DNA of 45,778 bases from Bacteriovoracaceae bacterium (GCA_028378565.1 JAONMX010000008.1:1-45778), one strand, 5' to 3'; positions 17,426 to 26,854 are shown, counted from the stretch's first letter. Notes: generated by a model not told the origin, from the letters alone. Numbers and translations: made by a program.

Positions 17426-17875
17426 TTACTTTATTTCGCCACCAAGCTTTTCAATTGCTTCTTTAGCTGATTTTGAAAACTTGTCGATTTTAACAAAAGT
17501 AAGCTTCTTTGTAAGCTCCCCAGTCCCTAAAACTTTAATTGGACGTCTTTTATTTATTCCGTTTAAAAGACCTTTTTCAACCAATGCTTCTCTAGTAACT
17601 TCACCTGAATCAAATTTATCATTTAATTGTGCAAGGCTTACAATTGCATATTCAGTTTTAAATGGTGCATTAGAGAAACCTTTCTTAGGTAGTCTCATAT
17701 ATAGAGGCATTGCTCCACCTTCAAAACCAGTTCTTACTCCACCACCGGCACGAGCTTTTTGTCCTTTATGACCTTTACCAGCCTGCTGTCCTTGCCCAGA
17801 ACCATGTCCACGACCGATTCTTTTTATATTTCTATGAGCACCTTTTGGACTTTTAAGATTATTCAACGTTAACAT
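17426..17875 (-). CDS. rplO: 50S ribosomal protein L15
   Basis: 149 residues with the typical glycine/arginine-rich N-terminal extension that threads into 23S rRNA (KRIGRGHGSGQGQQAGKGHKG) and a compact C-terminal domain. A GAGGAAG purine tract precedes the ATG. Located 23 bases after rpmD and 29 before secY, the standard spc order. Confidence 0.97.
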   Translation of the reverse strand: MLTLNNLKSPKGAHRNIKRIGRGHGSGQGQQAGKGHKGQKARAGGGVRTGFEGGAMPLYMRLPKKGFSNAPFKTEYAIVSLAQLNDKFDSGEVTREALVEKGLLNGINKRRPIKVLGTGELTKKLTFVKIDKFSKSAKEAIEKLGGEIK

Positions 17876-17898
17876 ATCTTCCTCACTATCAGCTTAAA

Positions 17899-18081
17899 TT
17901 ATTCTGAGATCTCAAGTAAATGAATAACTTTTTTAATCATTCCTCTTACTGCCGGAGTATTCTCTAAAGTTTTAGAGCTTCCTGTTTTTCTTAAGCCTAA
18001 ACCACGTACGCAAGCTTTTTGCTTATCATTATGTGCAATAGTACTTTTCTTTAGTTTTACTGTAATTGTTTTACTAGTCAT
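17899..18081 (-). CDS. rpmD: 50S ribosomal protein L30
   Basis: 60 residues, the short bacterial form of L30. KACVRGLGLRKTG followed by the TPAVRGMIKKV segment is characteristic. It lies between rpsE (11 bases) and rplO (23 bases). Confidence 0.95.
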   Translation of the reverse strand: MTSKTITVKLKKSTIAHNDKQKACVRGLGLRKTGSSKTLENTPAVRGMIKKVIHLLEISE

Positions 18082-18092
18082 ATCTAACTCTC

Positions 18093-18695
18093 TTATTTAA
18101 TTCTCAGGTCTTTCGCTTCTAATCCACGAAGACTAGCAATTTTATCTGCAGATCTTAGTTCACTTAATGCTGTAAATGTTGCTTTAACAACATTATGAGG
18201 ATTTGTTCCTCTTAATGATTTTGTAAGAACATCTTTTACACCAGCAAGTTCCATGATTGTACGACAAGCACCTGCGGCCTTAACCCCAGTACCTTCAGCA
18301 GCTGGCTTAAATAAGATTTTTCCAGCATCGTACTCACCAAGAATAATATGTGGAATAGTTCCGCCATCAAGTGGTACATTAATTAAGTTTTTATGAGCAG
18401 CCTGTGTAGCTTTTCTAATAGCTTCTGGAACTTCCTTAGCTTTACCAAGTCCGTATCCAACTCTACCTCTCTTATCACCAACAATCATTAGTGCAGAGAA
18501 TGAAAATCTACGCCCACCCTTAACAACTTTTGCTACTCTATTAACTGCAACAACTCTTTCTTCGAACTCTTGTTCTTGCTGAGATGGGGCAGGCTTTCTT
18601 GAGCGTGGAGCGGCTTTCTTGCGAGGAGCTTTCTTCTCTTTCGCTTCAACAGCTTCAGTTGCTTTCGTTTCTTCTACTTTTTTTTCTTCTGACAT
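18093..18695 (-). CDS. rpsE: 30S ribosomal protein S5 with a charged N-terminal extension
   Basis: 200 residues from the ATG at 18695, which has AGAGG 6 bases upstream; an in-frame TTG two codons earlier is not needed. The first 40 or so residues are a Glu/Lys/Ala-rich then basic extension ([17 protein letters not shown]) absent from most S5 proteins, which start near the EFEERVV segment. The double-stranded RNA-binding fold ([29 protein letters not shown]) and C-terminal domain are normal. S5 lies at the mRNA entry channel and affects decoding accuracy. Confidence 0.96.
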   Translation of the reverse strand: MSEEKKVEETKATEAVEAKEKKAPRKKAAPRSRKPAPSQQEQEFEERVVAVNRVAKVVKGGRRFSFSALMIVGDKRGRVGYGLGKAKEVPEAIRKATQAAHKNLINVPLDGGTIPHIILGEYDAGKILFKPAAEGTGVKAAGACRTIMELAGVKDVLTKSLRGTNPHNVVKATFTALSELRSADKIASLRGLEAKDLRIK

Positions 18696-18708
18696 ATACA
18701 ACCTCTAA

Positions 18709-19083
18709 TTAAACCTGAATACCGTTTTCTCTAATTGATTCAGCCAATGTAGCAACCACACCATGATATCTGTATCCAGATCTATCAAATACTGCATTAC
18801 TTATTTTCTTACCTTTAAGTTCTTCAGCAATTTTTGCTCCAACAACTTTGGCCCCTTCAACATTCGACTTTGCAGCAACTGCATTTTTTCCGTATGTTTG
18901 AACTGAAAATAAAGTCTTACTTGTATCATCATTTATAACCTGAACTCGGATGTGCTTGTTTGATCTAAAAACACTAATTCTTGGCCTACTTTCTGTACCT
19001 GTAATCTTTTGTCTAGCAGAAAGTCTTCTTCTTAACTTTCGTACTGCAGATTCACTTTTTACTTTACCTAATGGCTTTCTCAT
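18709..19083 (-). CDS. rplR: 50S ribosomal protein L18
   Basis: 124 residues. RPRISVFRSNKHIRVQVI and the C-terminal FDRSGYRYHGVVATLAES are typical of L18, which binds 5S rRNA with L5 and L25 in the central protuberance. Spaced 19 bases from rplF and 13 from rpsE. Confidence 0.96.
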   Translation of the reverse strand: MRKPLGKVKSESAVRKLRRRLSARQKITGTESRPRISVFRSNKHIRVQVINDDTSKTLFSVQTYGKNAVAAKSNVEGAKVVGAKIAEELKGKKISNAVFDRSGYRYHGVVATLAESIRENGIQV

Positions 19084-19102
19084 TTTTTCACCCTTCTAGC
19101 TA

Positions 19103-19642
19103 CTACTTTTTACCGCCAGCTTTACCAGCCTTTCTTATAATAACTTCATCAGCGTACTTAACACCTTTCCCCTTGTATGGCTCTGGTGGTCTGAAAGATC
19201 TAACTTTCGCCGCAACAAATCCAACAAGTTCTTTGTTAGCTCCTGAAATATCAATAACATTTTTTGTAACTTTAGCAGAAATTCCAGCAGGAAGTTCATA
19301 GTTAATTGGATGTGAATAACCAAGACTTAACACAAGAACTTGACCTTGTGATACTGCCTTGTAACCAACACCGTTAAACTCTAAAGTTTTTGTGAAACCT
19401 TCAGAAACCCCAACAACCATATTGTTGATAAGACTTCTTGCTGTTCCCCACATTGATCTTGAAGGAATAGAATCATTTACTGGCTTAACCGTAACTTCTT
19501 TACCATTCATCTCAATGCTTACTGTATCATTAAATGTATGCTCCAATTGACCATTAGGACCTTTAACAGATACGTGACCGCCATCAACCTTAACTTCAAC
19601 TTTATCTGGAACAACAACTGGATTTTTTCCAATACGTGACAT
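19103..19642 (-). CDS. rplF: 50S ribosomal protein L6
   Basis: 179 residues, two tandem L6 domains. MSRIGKNPVVVPDKVEV begins the first, and the C-terminal signature PPEPYKGKGVKYADE ends the second. L6 is near the factor-binding site at the base of the L7/L12 stalk and contacts the sarcin-ricin loop. Spaced 22 bases from rpsH. Confidence 0.97.
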   Translation of the reverse strand: MSRIGKNPVVVPDKVEVKVDGGHVSVKGPNGQLEHTFNDTVSIEMNGKEVTVKPVNDSIPSRSMWGTARSLINNMVVGVSEGFTKTLEFNGVGYKAVSQGQVLVLSLGYSHPINYELPAGISAKVTKNVIDISGANKELVGFVAAKVRSFRPPEPYKGKGVKYADEVIIRKAGKAGGKK

Positions 19643-19664
19643 CGTTATACCCTTTGTTTCCTAA

Positions 19665-20048
19665 TTACCAAACATTACAGAGAACTTCTCCACCGAGTTT
19701 TCTCTTTTTACATTCTCTTGAAGACATTACACCCTGAGATGTAGATACAATTGAAATTCCAAGACCACTTAATACTCTTGGCATTTCTGTATAGCCTCTA
19801 TATTGACGAAGACCTGGTCTTGAAAATCTTTCCAATCCCACAATCGCTTCATCTTTAAGAAGCACTTTCAAGCGAATATCACTTTTTTCTTTAGCTATAA
19901 TCTTAAAAGACTTGATATAACCTTCATCTTTTAAAACTTTACATATATTAGCTTTAGCTCTTGATGCTGGAAATTCGACTCTGTCGTGACCGGCCATCAA
20001 AGCGTTTCTAATTCTTGTTAACATATCTGCAATATTATCTGTCATCAT
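19665..20048 (-). CDS. rpsH: 30S ribosomal protein S8
   Basis: 127 residues from the ATG at 20048, which has GGAG 8 bases upstream; a second ATG follows immediately and a TTG at 20069 would overlap rpsN. MTDNIADMLTRIRNA and the C-terminal STSQGVMSSRECKKRKLGGEVLC are S8 signatures. S8 is an early-binding 16S rRNA protein and, in E. coli, the translational repressor of the spc operon. Confidence 0.96.
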   Translation of the reverse strand: MMTDNIADMLTRIRNALMAGHDRVEFPASRAKANICKVLKDEGYIKSFKIIAKEKSDIRLKVLLKDEAIVGLERFSRPGLRQYRGYTEMPRVLSGLGISIVSTSQGVMSSRECKKRKLGGEVLCNVW

Positions 20049-20062
20049 AACTTGGACTCCAC

Positions 20063-20368
20063 TTACCAACTAGATTTTGTTACACCAGGGATCATTCCTC
20101 TTAAAGCCAATTCTCTAAAAGCAATTCTCGATAAACCAAAAGCACGATAGTATCCTCTTGATCTTCCTGTCAGACCACATCTGTTTCTTACTCTATTTGC
20201 ACAAGAGTTCTTCGGAAGTCTTTGAAGCTTTAACTGAGCTTCAAATCTTTCTTCTTCAGATAAACTAATATCTCTTGCTTTTTTTCTTAATTCTTTTCTC
20301 AAAGCTAAATGCTTTAGAGACAACTTTTTCTTTTTTTCGTTTGCAACGATTTTTGCTAATCTAGCCAT
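20063..20368 (-). CDS. rpsN: 30S ribosomal protein S14 (zinc-free long form)
   Basis: 101 residues, the long C-minus type: [35 protein letters not shown] retains only two cysteines instead of the two CxxC pairs of the short zinc form. S14 is in the small-subunit head. Spaced 12 bases from rplE and 14 from the preferred rpsH start. Confidence 0.96.
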   Translation of the reverse strand: MARLAKIVANEKKKKLSLKHLALRKELRKKARDISLSEEERFEAQLKLQRLPKNSCANRVRNRCGLTGRSRGYYRAFGLSRIAFRELALRGMIPGVTKSSW

Positions 20369-20380
20369 TATTTACCCACC

Positions 20381-20920
20381 TTACTTTGAAAAAGGCATTC
20401 CTAACATTGTTAATAATTCACGACCTTCTTCATTTGAGTTTGCCGTAGTCACAATTGAGATTCCCATCCCTCTAACCTTATCGATTTTATCGTAGTTAAT
20501 TTCTGGGAAAATAATTTGTTCTTTAAGTCCTAATGTATAGTTTCCTCTACCATCGAAAGCCTTAGAGTTTACACCTCTAAAGTCACGAACTCTTGGTAAT
20601 GAAATAGAAATTAATCTATCAAGAAATTCATACATTTTCTCGCCTCTTAAAGTAACGCTTGCTCCAAGAGCTTGCCCTTCTCTTACTTTAAAAGAAGCAA
20701 TTGATTTTTTAGCTTTTGCCACTACTGGTTTTTGACCAGTAATTGCACCAAGATCAGTCATAATACTATCTACTGTCTTAGAGTTAGCAACACAGTCTTT
20801 AGTTACACAGTTAACAATAACTTTTTCCACCTTAGGAATCTGATTAACGTTTTTATAGCTAAACTTTTCCTGCATGGCTTTCTTAACTTCTGTGTTGTAA
20901 ATGTCTTTTAATCTACTCAT
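20381..20920 (-). CDS. rplE: 50S ribosomal protein L5
   Basis: 179 residues. [21 protein letters not shown] is a strong L5 signature, as is [10 protein letters not shown] near the end. It binds 5S rRNA and touches the P-site tRNA. Spaced 12 bases from rplX and 12 from rpsN. Confidence 0.97.
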   Translation of the reverse strand: MSRLKDIYNTEVKKAMQEKFSYKNVNQIPKVEKVIVNCVTKDCVANSKTVDSIMTDLGAITGQKPVVAKAKKSIASFKVREGQALGASVTLRGEKMYEFLDRLISISLPRVRDFRGVNSKAFDGRGNYTLGLKEQIIFPEINYDKIDKVRGMGISIVTTANSNEEGRELLTMLGMPFSK

Positions 20921-20932
20921 ATCAGCCTCTGC

Positions 20933-21244
20933 TTATTTAAGAGTTGTACCGCAAGCGACAGCAACTCTAATATTCTTTCCATCTTTTTCTTCAATTCTTA
21001 CTCTTGTAGCCTTTTTAGTCTTCGGGCTAACAACCGAGATATTGCTTAATGAGATTGGTCTCTCAACTTCTGCAAATCCACCAGTTGGATTTTCTTGAGT
21101 AGGCTTCATCGCTTTTTTAACAAGATTTACACCAGATACTAGTACCTTCTTGTTTTTATAGTCGACTCTAGCCAGCTCTCCGGTCTTACCCTTATCTTTT
21201 CCAGCTGTAACTATCACTTCATCTTTTAACTTTAGCTTTTGCAT
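20933..21244 (-). CDS. rplX: 50S ribosomal protein L24
   Basis: 103 residues with an N-terminal KOW motif (DEVIVTAGKDKGKTGEL). L24 is an assembly initiator for the large subunit and sits near the exit tunnel. Located 18 bases after rplN. Confidence 0.96.
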   Translation of the reverse strand: MQKLKLKDEVIVTAGKDKGKTGELARVDYKNKKVLVSGVNLVKKAMKPTQENPTGGFAEVERPISLSNISVVSPKTKKATRVRIEEKDGKNIRVAVACGTTLK

Positions 21245-21262
21245 AGCTTACTACCTCTTTAA

Positions 21263-21631
21263 TTAAAGAACCTCTGGGGCCAACGAACAAATCTTCGTAA
21301 AGTTTCTTCCCCTTAGCTCTCTAGCTACAGGTCCAAAAATACGAGTTCCAATTGGCTCATTATTTGGGTTCAAAATAACAACACTGTTTTTATCAAAACG
21401 AATATAAGATCCATCTTCTCTTCTAATTGGGAAAGTCGTACGAACGATGACTGCTTTTTTAACATCACCTTTCTTGATCTTTCCACCTGGAAGAGCTTGT
21501 TGAACAGCAACGACAACAATGTCACCTAGTCCAGCACTCATTCTCTTAGATCCGCCTAATACTTTTACACACTTTACAATTTTTGCGCCCGAGTTATCTG
21601 CAACGTCGAGCTTTGTCTGCATTTGAATCAT
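21263..21631 (-). CDS. rplN: 50S ribosomal protein L14
   Basis: 122 residues starting [17 protein letters not shown], the standard L14 N-terminus; GGAG is 6 bases before this ATG, so the second ATG three codons later is not the start. The C-terminal [25 protein letters not shown] matches the family. L14 takes part in inter-subunit bridges. The 42-base gap upstream holds an all-AT 8-bp inverted repeat of doubtful meaning. Confidence 0.97.
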   Translation of the reverse strand: MIQMQTKLDVADNSGAKIVKCVKVLGGSKRMSAGLGDIVVVAVQQALPGGKIKKGDVKKAVIVRTTFPIRREDGSYIRFDKNSVVILNPNNEPIGTRIFGPVARELRGRNFTKICSLAPEVL

Positions 21632-21673
21632 GGTAAACTCCGCACCATATTTAATATCAAATTAAATACTTAA

Positions 21674-21928
21674 TTAGTTAATACTTAATAATTCCCATTT
21701 CTTTAATTTCGAATAAGGCTTTGACTCGATGATAGTAACTTTATCACCAGACTTAGCTTTATTATCAGTATCATGTGCATGATACTTTTTAGAAACACTT
21801 ACGAATTTGTTATATTGCTTATGCTTGTATCTTCTTACAACATTAACAACGATAGTTTTTTCATTACCATCTTTAACGACAATTCCTTCAAGTCTTCTTT
21901 TAAATCTTGTTACTTCTGTAGTACTCAT
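21674..21928 (-). CDS. rpsQ: 30S ribosomal protein S17
   Basis: 84 residues with an OB fold; KRRLEGIVVKDGNEKTIVV and HDTDNKAKSGDKVTI match S17, a primary 16S rRNA-binding protein in the body of the small subunit. Spaced 9 bases after rpmC. Confidence 0.96.
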   Translation of the reverse strand: MSTTEVTRFKRRLEGIVVKDGNEKTIVVNVVRRYKHKQYNKFVSVSKKYHAHDTDNKAKSGDKVTIIESKPYSKLKKWELLSIN

Positions 21929-21937
21929 ACTTATCCC

Positions 21938-22132
21938 TTACTTTTGATTCTTTGCAGTTAAAAGCTTTGCAATATTCTTTTTGATATCCTTAATAACATG
22001 TGGCTTTTCAACTCCACTTGTTGTTTTTTGAATTCTAATATCAAAAAGCTGCTTTCTTGAATCTGCAATTTTTGCATCAATAGCTGCTTTATCAAGACCT
22101 TTTACATCGCTATATTTTAATACATCAACCAT
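21938..22132 (-). CDS. rpmC: 50S ribosomal protein L29
   Basis: 64 residues, a two-helix protein. LFDIRIQKTTSGVEKPHVIKDIKKNIAKL resembles the L29 core (LFNLRFQ...ARIKTV). L29 lies by the exit tunnel and is part of the SRP and trigger-factor docking site. Position between rplP and rpsQ is the standard one. Confidence 0.94.
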   Translation of the reverse strand: MVDVLKYSDVKGLDKAAIDAKIADSRKQLFDIRIQKTTSGVEKPHVIKDIKKNIAKLLTAKNQK

Positions 22133-22149
22133 AACTTCCTCACATCAAC

Positions 22150-22581
22150 TTAAGCGTCTGCTTTCGCAGCTTCAGTTTCCTTCATAATAATTTTTGTTCT
22201 TACAGGAAGCTTATAACAAGCAAGCATTAATGCTTCTTTTGCAAGTTCAAGATCTACGTGACTAATTTCGAAAAGTACGCGACCTGGTTTTACTACAGCT
22301 ACCCATGAGTCAGGAGATCCTTTCCCTTTACCCATTCTTACTTCCGCTGGTTTCTTCGTTAAAACCTTGTCTGGGAAAATTTTAATCCAAACATTACCAC
22401 CCCTCTTAATTTTACGAGTCATCGCAATACGGGCTGCTTCTATTTGGCGGTTTGTTATATATCCACAAGTAGTCGCTTGTATAGCTAAATCACCGAAAGT
22501 TATAGTATTTCCACGGTTTGCTTTACCTTTCATTCGACCTTTCTGCTGCTTACGCCATTTTACTTTTTTTGGACTTAGCAT
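22150..22581 (-). CDS. rplP: 50S ribosomal protein L16
   Basis: 143 residues from the ATG at 22581 ([15 protein letters not shown]), which has AGAGG 6 bases upstream; the TTG two codons before is rejected. The GRVLFEI and [19 protein letters not shown] segments are diagnostic. L16 helps position the aminoacyl-tRNA in the A site near the peptidyl-transferase centre. Spaced 46 bases from rpsC and 17 from rpmC. Confidence 0.97.
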   Translation of the reverse strand: MLSPKKVKWRKQQKGRMKGKANRGNTITFGDLAIQATTCGYITNRQIEAARIAMTRKIKRGGNVWIKIFPDKVLTKKPAEVRMGKGKGSPDSWVAVVKPGRVLFEISHVDLELAKEALMLACYKLPVRTKIIMKETEAAKADA

Positions 22582-22627
22582 GATCAACCTCTGCTAGTTA
22601 TTTCAATGAGTTAACACTCAATAGTTA

Positions 22628-23257
22628 TTATTTGTAAATTTCACCTTTATAAACCCATACTTTAACTCCGATTACTCCGTAAGTTGTATGTGCTTCTGCA
22701 GTGTTATAATCAATATCCGCTCTTAAAGTATGTAGAGGAACTTTTCTTTCTGAGTAACCTTCAGCACGTGCCATCTCAGCACCACCAAGTCTACCAGCAG
22801 TTCTTACTCTTATACCTTTAACACCAGCTCTAAATGCTGATTGGATAACTTTCTTCATTGCTCTTCTGAAAGCAACACGCTTTTCAAGCTGACCAGCAAT
22901 ATTCTCAGCAATAAGTTTTGCTTCTGAATCTGGTCTCTTTACTTCAGCAATATTGAAAATAAGAGTACCTTTAACTAGTTTCTTAAGATCATTTCTAATC
23001 TTTTCGATTCCTGTACCTTTCTTTCCAATAGCAACACCTGGCTTAGCTGTATAAACAGTAACCTTAACCTGGTCTGAAGTTCTTGAAATATCAACGCTAG
23101 CAACAGCTGCGTTTTTCATGTTTTTTTCAACATATTTACGAACGGCTAGGTCTTCGTGAAGTAAAGTCGCATAGTTCTCTTTTGATGAGTACCAGTTACT
23201 TTGCCAACCTTTGATATAACCTAATCTAAATCCGTATGGATGTACTTTTTGTCCCAT
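22628..23257 (-). CDS. rpsC: 30S ribosomal protein S3
   Basis: 209 residues. MGQKVHPYGFRLGYIKGW opens the protein; a KH domain (VAIGKKGTGIEKIRNDL) lies around residues 65-105; the C-terminal domain has GRLGGAEMARAEGYSE. S3 is at the mRNA entry channel and contributes to helicase activity. 7 bases after rplV. Confidence 0.97.
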   Translation of the reverse strand: MGQKVHPYGFRLGYIKGWQSNWYSSKENYATLLHEDLAVRKYVEKNMKNAAVASVDISRTSDQVKVTVYTAKPGVAIGKKGTGIEKIRNDLKKLVKGTLIFNIAEVKRPDSEAKLIAENIAGQLEKRVAFRRAMKKVIQSAFRAGVKGIRVRTAGRLGGAEMARAEGYSERKVPLHTLRADIDYNTAEAHTTYGVIGVKVWVYKGEIYK

Positions 23258-23264
23258 AATCTAC

Positions 23265-23600
23265 CTACGCTTCCTTCAGTTCAACTAATACGTGACTTGT
23301 TCTTTTTCTTACTCTAAATGCACGACCTTGAGCTCTTGGCTGAACTCTTTTCAGAGTTGGGCCTTCGTTAGCATAGATTGTACCTACAACTAAATTATCA
23401 AGATCATACTTATCAGACTCAGACGCAATAGCTAATCCACTGTTAATAAGCTTTGATAAAACAATCGCGATTTCTTTTTTCTCGCAAAAACGTAAAATCT
23501 TTAGAGCTTCAGATGCTTTCTTGTTTCTAATAAGGTCACACACTTGAGCAACTTTTCTCGGTGCAACTCCTACTCTACTGTTTTTAACTACAATGGCCAT
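23265..23600 (-). CDS. rplV: 50S ribosomal protein L22
   Basis: 111 residues. The extended beta-hairpin that lines the exit tunnel is represented by PTLKRVQPRAQGRAFRVRKRTSH near the C-terminus, the region where macrolide-resistance changes occur in other bacteria; no insertion or deletion is obvious. 28 bases after rpsS. Confidence 0.97.
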   Translation of the reverse strand: MAIVVKNSRVGVAPRKVAQVCDLIRNKKASEALKILRFCEKKEIAIVLSKLINSGLAIASESDKYDLDNLVVGTIYANEGPTLKRVQPRAQGRAFRVRKRTSHVLVELKEA

Positions 23601-23628
23601 GGTGACCTTCTCCTATTTAAATCAACTA

Positions 23629-23907
23629 TTATTTTTTCTTCTTATCAGAACCGTGACCTGTGTATGTTCTCGTTAAAGAAAATTCACCAAGCTTGTGTCC
23701 GATCATGTTATCTGTAACATAAACAGGTATAAACTTTTTCCCGTTATGAACTGCAAACGTTAATCCAATAAACTCTGGAACAATAGTAGATCTTCTAGAC
23801 CAAGTCTTGATTACCTTGCTTGCTTTGTTTGCTTCATCTTGAACTGCCATTACTTTTTTCATTAATGATAGATCAACAAATGGTCCTTTTTTTAATGAAC
23901 GACTCAT
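23629..23907 (-). CDS. rpsS: 30S ribosomal protein S19
   Basis: 92 residues starting [12 protein letters not shown], with the [17 protein letters not shown] signature. S19 is a head protein that forms a complex with S13. 13 bases after rplB. Confidence 0.97.
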   Translation of the reverse strand: MSRSLKKGPFVDLSLMKKVMAVQDEANKASKVIKTWSRRSTIVPEFIGLTFAVHNGKKFIPVYVTDNMIGHKLGEFSLTRTYTGHGSDKKKK

Positions 23908-23920
23908 ATATTATCTCCTA

Positions 23921-24745
23921 TTACTTTCTTCTCTTAACGATGTATCTGTCAGTTCTCTTGTTCTTTCTTGTTTTGTACCCTTTAGTTGGAGTACCCCAAG
24001 GAGAAACAGGATGACGACCACCTGATGTTCTACCTTCACCACCACCGTGTGGGTGATCAACTGGGTTCATGGCAACACCACGAACTGAAGGTCTAATACC
24101 AAGCTTTCTAGAAACACCAGCTTTACCAAGATTTCTCTTTTCATGCTCAAGGTTTCCAACTTGGCCAATTGTCGCACGACAATTTTCTTTAACTTTTCTT
24201 AGTTCACCTGAAGGCATTCTTAAAAGAACTTCGCTTCCTTCTTTTGCCATAACTTGAACGTAAGCACCTGCTGATCTGGCCATTTGTCCGCCAGCACCTG
24301 GGTTAAGTTCAACATTATGTACAAGAGTACCTACTGGTATATCTTTTAACTTTTTAGAGTTACCAACTTTAATATCCGCATCAGCTGATGAGATAATTGT
24401 ATCGCCTGCTTTTAATCCGTTTGGAGCAAGGATGTAGTTTTTGTAACCGTCTGCGTATGCCATAAGAGCAAGATTACAAGTTCTGTTTGGATCATAAACA
24501 ATTGCTTGTACTTTTGCAGGAATGTCTTCTTTATTTCTTTTAAAGTCGACAATTCTATATCTTCTCTTTACTCCGCCACCTTTGTGACGACATGTAATAC
24601 GACCATCATTATTTCTACCAGCTGTTCTTCTTCTTGGAGTTAACATTCCCTTAAGCAGCTTTGTACCTTTAGTAAGATCATCACTGTTAAGCCTTGCCAT
24701 TTCTCTTAGTGAAGGAGTGGTAGGTTTAAATTTTGTAATTCCCAT
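23921..24745 (-). CDS. rplB: 50S ribosomal protein L2
   Basis: 274 residues, full length. The C-terminal signature [20 protein letters not shown] contains the conserved histidine near the peptidyl-transferase centre. L2 is a primary 23S rRNA binder required for subunit association. 33 bases after rplW. Confidence 0.97.
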   Translation of the reverse strand: MGITKFKPTTPSLREMARLNSDDLTKGTKLLKGMLTPRRRTAGRNNDGRITCRHKGGGVKRRYRIVDFKRNKEDIPAKVQAIVYDPNRTCNLALMAYADGYKNYILAPNGLKAGDTIISSADADIKVGNSKKLKDIPVGTLVHNVELNPGAGGQMARSAGAYVQVMAKEGSEVLLRMPSGELRKVKENCRATIGQVGNLEHEKRNLGKAGVSRKLGIRPSVRGVAMNPVDHPHGGGEGRTSGGRHPVSPWGTPTKGYKTRKNKRTDRYIVKRRK

Positions 24746-24778
24746 TTTATTCTTCCTTAGTTCTCAAAACCTTAGTAA

Positions 24779-25069
24779 TTAAACACCCTTAAAAAATTCG
24801 ATCTTTTGACCTTCGGCCAATTGAACAAATGCTTTTTTCGTTTTCGAAGTTTTAATTACTGACTTACCAGCTCTTTTCGCTTTACCAGGCATGATTGCTG
24901 TTTTCACGTTAAGAACTTTTACATCGTAAAGTTTTTCAACTGCGTTTTTAATTTGATACTTGTTAGCTTTTACATCAACCATGAAACCAAATCTATTAGT
25001 GGCGTCTCCAATAATAGAAGTTTTCTCTGTGATTAATGGTTTTTTAATAATTTCTTCTAAATGTGCCAT
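24779..25069 (-). CDS. rplW: 50S ribosomal protein L23
   Basis: 96 residues; IIKKPLITEKTSIIGD at the N-terminus and VKANKYQIKNAVEKLYDVKVLNV identify L23, the main docking site for trigger factor and SRP at the tunnel exit. 2 bases after rplD, so probably coupled. Confidence 0.96.
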   Translation of the reverse strand: MAHLEEIIKKPLITEKTSIIGDATNRFGFMVDVKANKYQIKNAVEKLYDVKVLNVKTAIMPGKAKRAGKSVIKTSKTKKAFVQLAEGQKIEFFKGV

Positions 25070-25071
25070 AG

Positions 25072-25689
25072 CTACACCAACTTATTTAAAATGTTTTCTA
25101 GAGCTGCTTTTTCAATCACTAGATTTTCGAATTTAACGGCTTCATATACACTGAACCCTTCAGCTGCAAGACCTTTACCTCTTTCAAGGTTTCTTACTGC
25201 TTTAAGTGCAGGTGCATTTTTATCAGCAGCTACTACTAGTGCTGGCAAAAGCCCTTTTCCATTTAGTAATGCAAACATATCTTTCGTTTTTCCTGAAGTG
25301 CTTAGGCTTTCAACCACTGTTAACTTTCCAGCTTCAAGCTTGTCAGCAATTACTGCCTTAATAGCTTTGTTCATAACTTTCTTGTTAACTTTTTGGTCGT
25401 AGCTTCTTGGTTGTGGACCGAATGCAGTTCCACCGCCAACCATTAAGCTTGATCTAATAGAACCTTGACGTGCTCTACCCGTTCCTTTTTGCTTAAATGG
25501 TTTAGCTCCACCACCACTAACTTTACCTCTAGTTTTTGTGCAAGCATTACCCTGTCTTCTTCCAGCAAGTGTTGCTTTAACAACTTGATGAACAACAGGA
25601 ACATTAATGTCTTCAGTAGTAAGGCTAACTTTTGTCGTTAACTTTCCTGCTGATTCTAATTTTTCGTTTAGTACTGTAATATCTGTCAT
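25072..25689 (-). CDS. rplD: 50S ribosomal protein L4
   Basis: 205 residues from the ATG at 25689, which has AAGGGG 6 bases upstream; an in-frame TTG five codons earlier is rejected. The exit-tunnel loop (KTRGKVSGGGAKPFKQKGTGRARQG) is clear. In E. coli L4 also represses its own operon by acting on the leader before rpsJ; here the leader before rpsJ is short. 15 bases after rplC. Confidence 0.97.
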   Translation of the reverse strand: MTDITVLNEKLESAGKLTTKVSLTTEDINVPVVHQVVKATLAGRRQGNACTKTRGKVSGGGAKPFKQKGTGRARQGSIRSSLMVGGGTAFGPQPRSYDQKVNKKVMNKAIKAVIADKLEAGKLTVVESLSTSGKTKDMFALLNGKGLLPALVVAADKNAPALKAVRNLERGKGLAAEGFSVYEAVKFENLVIEKAALENILNKLV

Positions 25690-25704
25690 GCTAAACCCCT
25701 TCAA

Positions 25705-26412
25705 TTACTTCTTGATAGCTTTAGCTATTCTAACAAAACCGTTTTTAGAACCAGGTACTGATCCTTTAATAAGTAGGTAACCTTTATCTTGGTTAACTTC
25801 TACTACTTGTAGGTTTTGAATTGTTTTCCTAACTACACCCATGTGACCAGGCATCTTCTTATTTTTCCAAACTTTACCAGGAGTTGCTCTGTTACCAATT
25901 GAACCACCTGTTCTATGAAATTTAGAACCGTGAGACATTGGCCCACAAGCAAAGTTCCAACGCTTAATAACACCTTGGAAGCCTTTCCCTTTTGAAGTAC
26001 CTGTAACATCAACCATAGTTGATGGTTTAAACTCTTCTAATGATAAAGTTTTACCTAAATTTGCTGTATCAACACCACTCGCCTTAAGTTCAGTATATCT
26101 TGTGTTAGCAACATCAATTTTTGCTTTTGCAAGATGACCTTTAGTAGGCTTGTTTACTAGCTTTTCACGTTTTTGACCGTAAGAAATTTGATAAGCTTCA
26201 TAGCCATCTTTTTCAGTTGTCTTAACTTGAGAAACATAGTTGTCGATAAGTTTGATAACAGTTACTGGAACATGATTTCCAGCTTCATCAAAGATTCTTG
26301 TCATTCCAGCTTTAACTCCGAAGAAAGCTGGTAGTGCAAGAGTACTTGAAGTTTTTGATTCAGCCGCTGTCTCAGCAGTTTCCTGCTCAGCCGGCTTGCT
26401 TTCTTCAGCCAT
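25705..26412 (-). CDS. rplC: 50S ribosomal protein L3 with an N-terminal extension
   Basis: 235 residues. The recognised L3 fold starts near residue 30 (LPAFFGVKAGMTRIFDEAG), so the first 28 or so residues, rich in Glu, Ala, Thr and Ser, are an extension beyond the usual 205-215-residue protein. The ATG has a good GGAGG upstream and no later start has one. The central loop reaching the peptidyl-transferase centre is present (GPMSHGSKFHRTGGSIGNRATPGKVWKNKKMPGHMG region). It follows rpsJ after a 91-base gap with two hairpins. Confidence 0.96.
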   Translation of the reverse strand: MAEESKPAEQETAETAAESKTSSTLALPAFFGVKAGMTRIFDEAGNHVPVTVIKLIDNYVSQVKTTEKDGYEAYQISYGQKREKLVNKPTKGHLAKAKIDVANTRYTELKASGVDTANLGKTLSLEEFKPSTMVDVTGTSKGKGFQGVIKRWNFACGPMSHGSKFHRTGGSIGNRATPGKVWKNKKMPGHMGVVRKTIQNLQVVEVNQDKGYLLIKGSVPGSKNGFVRIAKAIKK

Positions 26413-26424
26413 TCTACCTCCACA

Positions 26425-26494
26425 GCATCACCCTGACCTCAGGGATGCAAGCATGGTTATTGGTTAATCGTTTGCTTTAGTTAAAATAACTAAA
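26425..26494 (-). promoter_or_regulatory. Two hairpins in the rpsJ-rplC gap, possible autoregulatory RNA
   Basis: On the minus strand TTTAGTT pairs with AACTAAA (26476-26494, 7 bp, 5-base loop). Then GCATC plus CCTG pairs with CAGG plus GATGC (26425-26448, 9 bp with a small bulge, 4-base loop) directly before the rplC ribosome binding site. Neither is followed by a T-tract, so terminators are unlikely. The gap (91 bases) is long for this operon. Confidence 0.4.
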
Positions 26495-26503
26495 ACTATT
26501 TTT

Positions 26504-26812
26504 TTAATACTTAATTTCTACGTCAACACCTGATGATAGGTCTAATTTCATTAGGCTATCTACGGTTTGTTGCGTAGGATCGACGATGTCGATTAATCTT
26601 TTATGAGTTCTCATTTCAAATTGCTCACGTGATTTTTTATTCACGTGTGGTCCTCTAAGAACTGTAAACTTATTCACTTCTGTTGGAAGTGGAATAGGTC
26701 CAGCTACTCTCGCACCTGTTTCTTTAGCAGTTTGAACAATTTCATTAACTGAGTTATCTAGCAGTTTGTGGTCGTACGCTCGTAACTTAATTCTCAGCCT
26801 TGTTGCTTTCAT
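26504..26812 (-). CDS. rpsJ: 30S ribosomal protein S10 (NusE)
   Basis: 102 residues; [16 protein letters not shown]-like N-terminus (here [15 protein letters not shown]), [34 protein letters not shown] and a [11 protein letters not shown] segment identify S10. Besides its role in the head, S10 binds NusB and NusG in transcription coupling and antitermination. First gene of the S10-spc-alpha cluster; a promoter lies just upstream. Confidence 0.97.
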   Translation of the reverse strand: MKATRLRIKLRAYDHKLLDNSVNEIVQTAKETGARVAGPIPLPTEVNKFTVLRGPHVNKKSREQFEMRTHKRLIDIVDPTQQTVDSLMKLDLSSGVDVEIKY

Positions 26813-26854
26813 TATCTACCTATTTCCTTAAAATCTTTTTCAATTTGAAGCACT

